The translations under genes were made by a program, and so were the position numbers. The notes beneath the pieces were generated by a model. It was not told the origin of the DNA and searched no databases. It saw only the letters and a program-made list of their open reading frames with translations. 21,622 nucleotides of DNA, from assembly GCA_003427395.1 (NCBI GenBank), contig BFEA01000017.1:4336173-4357794 (forward strand), read 5' to 3'. Position 1 is the first letter of the stretch; every line of letters begins with the position of its first letter. This stretch comes from Chara braunii. Its lineage: Eukaryota > Streptophyta > Charophyceae > Charales > Characeae. Positions 17,327 to 21,622 of the stretch are shown here, in pieces.

Positions 17327-17653
17327 CGCTGTCGTTCAACATCTCTCCCTCACTATTCCAATTATGCCTACCGTTGCCAACAACCGTGGCTATGGCAGCA
17401 TGTGTTTCCTCCAACTATGCCGCGGCCGCACCACTCCAGCGGCCTTCTCCCTGCTTGCGGAGATGGTGGCTATGACAACCTCCAACCTCAGCCCTTCCGC
17501 AGTCCTCCTCTCTTCACCTCTCCCACTTTCTACTCCAACCAGCAACCTCTCCTCCAGCAGCCAGCACTCACTCAAGTGGAATGCCAGCAGCATCAGCCAC
17601 GAGTGAATGCTGGTTGGCTGGCTGCTGGCTTCTTTTATAGCCAACCAAGGGTT
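17327..17653. other. No supported gene; C-rich, polypyrimidine-biased
   Basis: Overlapping low-complexity ORFs on both strands, rich in P, S and T. No domain seen. Confidence 0.4.
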
Positions 17654-17756
17654 GAGGGCAACAACCTTGCCCTCAGCCAAAAACTCGGACTAGGGTCTGA
17701 CCCTTGATCTTAGACGAGATCAAGGGCTGGAAATCTTGATGTTCCCCTAGGGGAAC
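17654..17756. repeat. Cluster of three perfect inverted repeats
   Basis: In 103 bases there are three perfect structures. GAGGGCAA and TTGCCCTC (17654-17661, 17667-17674) enclose a 5-base loop. CCCTTGATCT and AGATCAAGGG (17701-17710, 17717-17726) enclose a 6-base loop. A 16-bp palindrome GTTCCCCTAGGGGAAC spans 17741-17756. A weaker CCAAG/CTTGG hairpin follows. The stems share no sequence, so this is not a simple tandem duplication. No T-run follows that would suggest a terminator. Confidence 0.75.
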
Positions 17757-18512
17757 CAAGTTCCAGGCCTTGGTAATGCATTTGGCCTTCACCCGCGGCC
17801 AGACACAGTCCAAAGTGGTTGTAACAAACCATTGAAGATTGTTGGAAGTCAATAGTCTGCTTTTTCCTCAGGGTACGTTGCGATTAAATTCGCGACACTC
17901 CCCTTTCTTCTTTCTTTTTCCTCCCCTTCTTCTTGCTACCCCTGTATCTATTCTACCCTCGCGGCCACGTACGTGGCCGTTACTCATTTTTTTTCCTTCT
18001 GTCCTTCTCCTTTTCTTTTTTTTTCCCTCTACCACCTCGTTTTCATATGCAGAGACAACTCGTTTTAGACTGCCTCCTTTCTTGCTAGATCGGAACTCCC
18101 GCGAGGTGTCGTTGGCGGGTTCAACAACGACTATCGTGACGAGCCTTGTGCTCGGCCTGGTGGCCTTCTGCTTCCACTGGGAGGGGGTAGGCTCTCCCTT
18201 GAGAAGGTGTGGGGGGTAAGTTTCGTGGTAAGGGGGGAGGGGTAATGGAGATGGGCGGAGGTCAGTTGTGGAAGAAGGAAAGAGCGGTAGAGCGATGAGC
18301 TTCCCGTAGAGTAGTCCGTGATTCTTGGATGTCTATACCCTTAGTTCCTAATTCTACTTCCAACATGATGATTTTTTGGCTCATGATGGATTTTAAACCC
18401 TTATATTACTTCTAAATTCTAATTTTCCTTCCCTTGATTGATTTTACATCTTCCCTATCCCAACCTGAGGTTTGAATTTCTTGGTTGATTTTCCTGATAC
18501 TGATATTCTCAA
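17757..18512. other. No supported gene; pyrimidine-rich tract 17890-18060
   Basis: The C/T-rich plus strand makes a 126-codon ORF (17839-18219) full of L, F, P and S, most likely a composition artefact. The rest is AT-rich with no feature. Confidence 0.5.
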
Positions 18513-18532
18513 ATCAGAGTTTAAACTCTGAT
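18513..18532. repeat. 20-bp perfect palindrome
   Basis: ATCAGAGTTTAAACTCTGAT reads the same on both strands with no loop. It lies in AT-rich DNA just before LINE 3 and is followed by several GTGATT/GTGAGT words. No function assigned. Confidence 0.75.
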
Positions 18533-18779
18533 ATCAAAATTGTGATTCTCAAGTGTGATTTCAGTCTAATTGTGAGTCTAATTTTGATTTCCAACTGTGA
18601 GATTCATAATAAGTCTTAGGCGCTAATCCCACAATACACAAAAAGAGAAAAAACTCGAAAGTCCCTAAAAAGAAGGCAACGGGTAGGACGGGGTGGAAAA
18701 GCAAACTCGGACCCCACACGAACGCGATCCGCGGGTCTTTCCCAAGTTTTGCGGCGGGATTTTTTGGCCTTCCACGGTG
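18533..18779. other. No clear feature; lead-in to LINE 3
   Basis: No RT motif is visible. LINE-like coding signal becomes convincing only from about 18800, so the true 5' edge of the LINE fragment could lie anywhere here. Confidence 0.4.
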
Positions 18780-20396
18780 ATGGACATTCCTGTGGACCAC
18801 GGTATGGCCTGGCCTCCCCAAGTGCGTGACACGGCATCTGCCAACAGCCAGGAGAGAGTGGAACCTGGCCTATTTTCACCAAGGGTGGACATCTAAAGGC
18901 CGACTCATTTTCGCAGGAGCTTTTTCGGTAGGGGTAGGGTCCTCGAGCTTTCCATTTTGTGTAGCACCGTTGGCCCGTCCATCACAGACTTCGCGCCATG
19001 TACACAAAAATGGAAAACGTACCCCTAACAAAGCACTGCGCCCTCCTACATCGGAAAGTTGTGGGATCTGCATTTCTCAACAAAAAAAAAACCCTTCATC
19101 CTGGATGAAGATGGAAACCCTTTTAATCTCACAACCAACTCACCCTGGCTGTTGTGGGCAAAAAGGGGAATTTATACAGTGGCCGACCTCCGGGACCAGG
19201 TCGGACAGAAATGAATCTCTGTGGATTGCCTGCGAAAGAGGCTAAAGCATGTCAAGAACCTCGAAGACAATATTCGCCAACTGATGCTCTGGCTTTGGCC
19301 TGGCAGCGAACACTCAAAACAGGCCCCACGGTTCAACCGCAAGACTGGGTGGTCAGACATGTTGATCTACCATAATCCGACAGACTGTACAGGGTTACTA
19401 ACATAGAGTGTGGAAGGTGCACAATGGAGGCCTTTGGCCTGTGCAACCCGGGAATGCAGCTCTCTCACCTAACTCGGGACGAGGACTCGGACATCACGGA
19501 ACCATGGGGGGGGGCTGATCAATGTCAGAGTTGTGGGGGACCAGGACAAAGGTTTCCAGGCATACGAGCCCTCCATGCCCATTGCACTACTCCCCTTTGA
19601 CCCGGAGGAATGGGAGTGGAAGGGCCAACACAACTTGCACATCTAGGACTACACGGTTAAAGGGGGGTACAAGGCAACCCGGCCTCAACAGCAGATCGCA
19701 CAAGGGATCTCACAGAGATGGGAGTGAGATTCACCGCTGGACCCACAGCTCCTACATAGCCTCCCCTGGACCAAATATGCCAAACTCATGCCCACAAACC
19801 TCAGATCCCTGCAATGGCAAATACTGCATCGGTGTCTTCCTACCCCCGATTGGATCGTATCCAGAACGGACCTCGAGCAAAAAGGACTGTTGTCCCCCAT
19901 CTGCACATACTGCGGTAGGGCCACGCAACCTGCCAGGGCAACTCTTGAACATTGCCTCCTGGCATGCCTGATGGCAGCTCAAATATGGAGGTGGTGGGAT
20001 GCAGCGTTCCACTCAACTAACCTCTTCGCATACATGAGATTACATGTCCTCATGCAAGCCTGGAGAGCACGGTGCTCCTATGAGAGAAAAGACCACCAGT
20101 TTGGACTGCAGAAAGCTCAGCAAGAGATAGAAGATGAAATCAGGTCCCGCACTCAAAATGCCTGGAAGACTATGAGGCAGGAGTACCACNATGAAAAAGA
20201 TGCCATCCTCAGAGAGGCCATCAGAGAATCGTATTGTCAAATGTNGCAAGATCCACATCGTGTCTTCTNTGAACTGCAANAGGATCTCAANATACAGTGG
20301 AAACATTGGAGGGAAGGGGAGCTGGCCTGGCAAANAAAACCTCTGGACGAATTCGCAGTCCCGTTCCTCCTGACCAACTTTGTGCTCGTTTCGTAG
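18780..20396 (+). mobile_element. LINE fragment 3 (C-terminal ORF2)
   Basis: The 3' portion of a non-LTR element lacking endonuclease and the RT catalytic core. It may be the far end of LINE 2, with a deletion and the 13.8-18.6 kb block between them, or an independent fragment. The parts do not overlap, so sequence comparison inside this window cannot decide. Confidence 0.75.
18823..20396 (+). pseudogene. LINE 3 ORF2 C-terminus with zf-RVT zinc knuckle, degraded
   Basis: Pieces in order: HLPTARREWNLAYFHQGW then TSKGRLIFAG (from about 18832); FILDEDGNPFNLTTNSPWLL then WAKRGIYTVADLRDQVGQ (19095-19211, stop TGA at 19212); DCLRKRLKHVKNLEDNIRQL; and, after frame changes, EWEWKGQH with DYTVKGGYKATRP (about 19610-19690). 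A single frame then runs to the TAG at 20394-20396, with earlier stops at 19644 and 19725. From the ATG at 19788, residues 5-71 are a zf-RVT domain: LQWQILHRCLP, then C39, C42, H55 and C60 (C-X2-C-X12-H-X4-C) and IWRWWDA. The last ~100 residues are charged and helix-like. Six N bases fall inside the frame. Confidence 0.8.
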
Positions 20397-20671
20397 TGCC
20401 TACATGCAGAAACGTATGTTCTTTCCTACTAACCCCCGCTCGCCCCTTTCCCATTCCCATAAAATCTCCTACCTGCTATCCCTNCACAGGCCGCGGGCAA
20501 NGATGCATCTGGAAGTCGTCAAGGCAACAGTTCGACAGAAGAGGAGCAACAGCGGTACCCGGTCAGAAACACACCTCTGGTTGNTGTCAGGAGATGAACA
20601 GACATGGCAGGCGGGTTACACAACGAAGCGTAGCCTGGTCTTACGTCAAACTCAGACTGTGTTACGCCGAT
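20397..20671. other. No gene; presumed LINE 3 3' flank
   Basis: No poly-A tail or target-site duplication is visible after the ORF2 stop. The short ORFs carry N bases and have no domain. Confidence 0.4.
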
Positions 20672-20860
20672 GGTTTAGGGGTTNGGGGTCCGGGTCAGTA
20701 GGACTACAACATGTCATGATCAACAGAGACTGTAAGGTTGAGGGTTTAGGGGTTAGGGGTTATGGGTCAAGGGGACTATGACATGTTCTCCAGAATAATG
20801 CAAATAATAATGAAAAGGGACTGTGCTCTGCTGAGGGTTTGGGGTTAGGGGTCGGGGGTT
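20672..20860 (+). repeat. Telomere-like G-rich repeat, three blocks
   Basis: Blocks at 20672-20690, 20741-20768 and 20834-20860 each read (A/T)GGGTTT(A/G)GGGGTT(A)GGGG, containing the plant telomere word TTTAGGG in degenerate form. They are separated by 50-65 bp segments that also look related (GTCARNNGGACTAYRACATGT after the first two). This is an imperfect higher-order repeat, perhaps an interstitial telomere-derived satellite, not a functional chromosome end. Confidence 0.55.
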
Positions 20861-21325
20861 GAAATGGTTACGATTGCCCCCCAGAACCCCCAAATAGCGA
20901 AGCTCCAGTGTACACGAAGTCAAGTCAGGAGCTCGGACGATGAGTGAAGAGGTACACAAGCTTCAATTACAGACTTCGATATCAAACAAATCCTGACAGT
21001 CTGTAACAGACTCAAAGCAAAATTGNCACAGTCTAACACTCTAACACTGTTCCACATGGATCAGAACCTTACATTTCATAGGGTGGTGGTTGGGGAATGG
21101 GAGGTTAGTTTGCCTACATGCACTGGGGCTCATACAGAGGGGTTCAGCCTAGCTCCATGAGTCNACGCATGACAAATAAAGAAAATAGCANATTTGGGGC
21201 TTCGGATGATTACCTGCAGAACACAGATGTCATGTAGGCAGTAACTTTGCATACTGAGTAGGGTGTAGCCTCACTCACACACTGCCTCCGTCGCGGGCGG
21301 TCTAAATGGCTACCGGTACTGCATT
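20861..21325. other. No gene
   Basis: No supported ORF or RNA gene. Three N bases. Nothing repeated elsewhere in the window was noticed. Confidence 0.45.
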
Positions 21326-21530
21326 CAAACCTCTGTATAAACAAGAAATAACGGTGTTCTGGGACGCTGGACCCGGTTTCCAGCAGGTGCTGCTCCCCAC
21401 CAATAGATGGAGCCTCCCCGATGGTGATAGCGGTGACTGCTTTTACCAGCACCCCTACCACCATCTCGGGCTGATTGAAAAAATAATAATAATAATGAGG
21501 TCATGTGTTCGATACCAGATTCTGACTTAG
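21326..21530 (+). mobile_element. SINE-like element with stem-loop copy 3 and ATA microsatellite
   Basis: 21362-21415 matches the minus strand of 1609-1549. It contains the hairpin GCTGG/CCAGC (21366-21384, loop ACCCGGTTT). Beyond it the element continues to an A-rich (ATA)n tract (about 21479-21494). Downstream, GTGTTCGATACC (about 21506-21517) resembles a Pol III B box, and CATTCAAACCTC (about 21323-21334) resembles another. Their order does not make a clean tRNA head, so SINE status is an inference from repetition and A-rich end. Confidence 0.45.
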
Positions 21531-21622
21531 GGCTGGTCATCCTCCTAGTACGTAGTCAAGGGTGGAGGCTGGCATAGCAGTTCGTTTGTACGGGATGTCG
21601 GGGGTGTCAGGAGATACAGTCT

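Larger units (their letters stand above)
20190..21191. other. Cluster of 13 single N bases
   Basis: Isolated N at 20190, 20245, 20269, 20280, 20291, 20335, 20484, 20501, 20584, 20684, 21026, 21164 and 21191; the only other one is at 7008. Single ambiguous bases at this density point to disagreement between reads from similar repeat copies or to low coverage, so base-level conclusions in this kilobase are weak. Confidence 0.85.

Noticed and set aside
17839-18219. 126-residue ORF resembling a membrane protein
   Set aside because: The L/F/P/S content follows directly from a C/T-rich tract; no family and no conserved motif.
9010-20396. A host-domesticated reverse transcriptase or retron-like defence system
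   Set aside because: The RT pieces have standard LINE linkers, endonuclease and zf-RVT parts, all are disrupted, and there is no adjacent non-coding RNA or effector gene.

Overview
This window looks like repeat-rich, non-coding nuclear DNA from a eukaryote. There are no operons or ribosome-binding sites, the density of short tandem and inverted repeats is high, homopolymer and (TA)n tracts are long, and the only protein domains I recognise belong to decayed LINE (non-LTR) retrotransposons. The LINEs combine an APE-type endonuclease, a reverse transcriptase with an FADD box and a C-terminal zf-RVT zinc knuckle, the layout common in L1-like elements of plants and algae. A G-rich tract with plant-telomere-like TTTAGGG words fits the same lineage. 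A plant or streptophyte-alga source is my best guess, with low confidence.

Layout. 1-72 is an assembly artefact: 34 bases identical to 6877-6910, then a 38-bp Nextera mate-pair junction adapter (two inverted Tn5 mosaic ends). 73-4.0 kb is non-coding repeat DNA: a (TA)n-linked unit in three copies, a 52-bp tandem repeat, a C9A30 tract, a degenerate ~270-bp duplication and a triplicated ~300-bp unit. 4.0-5.9 kb has two tRNA-like segments and CA-rich DNA. 5.9-8.7 kb has two related fold-back (MITE-like) elements, a 47-bp duplication, a near-identical 387-bp tandem duplication and a G-rich 9-mer repeat. 9.0-10.1 kb is LINE fragment 1 (linker plus RT). 10.1-11.1 kb has an acidic ORF piece split from a basic one by a nested fold-back carrying five copies of TTTCGAGAGT. 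11.1-13.77 kb is LINE 2 (possible ORF1, endonuclease, linker, first half of RT). 13.8-18.6 kb is an unrelated block: CpG-rich DNA with hairpins, a broken minus-strand gene I cannot identify, a 54-bp tandem repeat and a run of perfect hairpins. 18.8-20.4 kb is LINE 3 (C-terminal ORF2 with zf-RVT). 20.4-21.6 kb has many N bases, the telomere-like G-rich repeats and a SINE-like stem-loop repeat.

The genes do not form a working system. All LINE copies carry stops and frameshifts and none is complete. The signals most worth checking are the chimeric left end, the four-copy stem-loop with a compensatory base-pair change, the TTTCGAGAGT fold-back, the excess of TAG stops in LINE 2, and the unidentified minus-strand gene at 14.8-15.9 kb.
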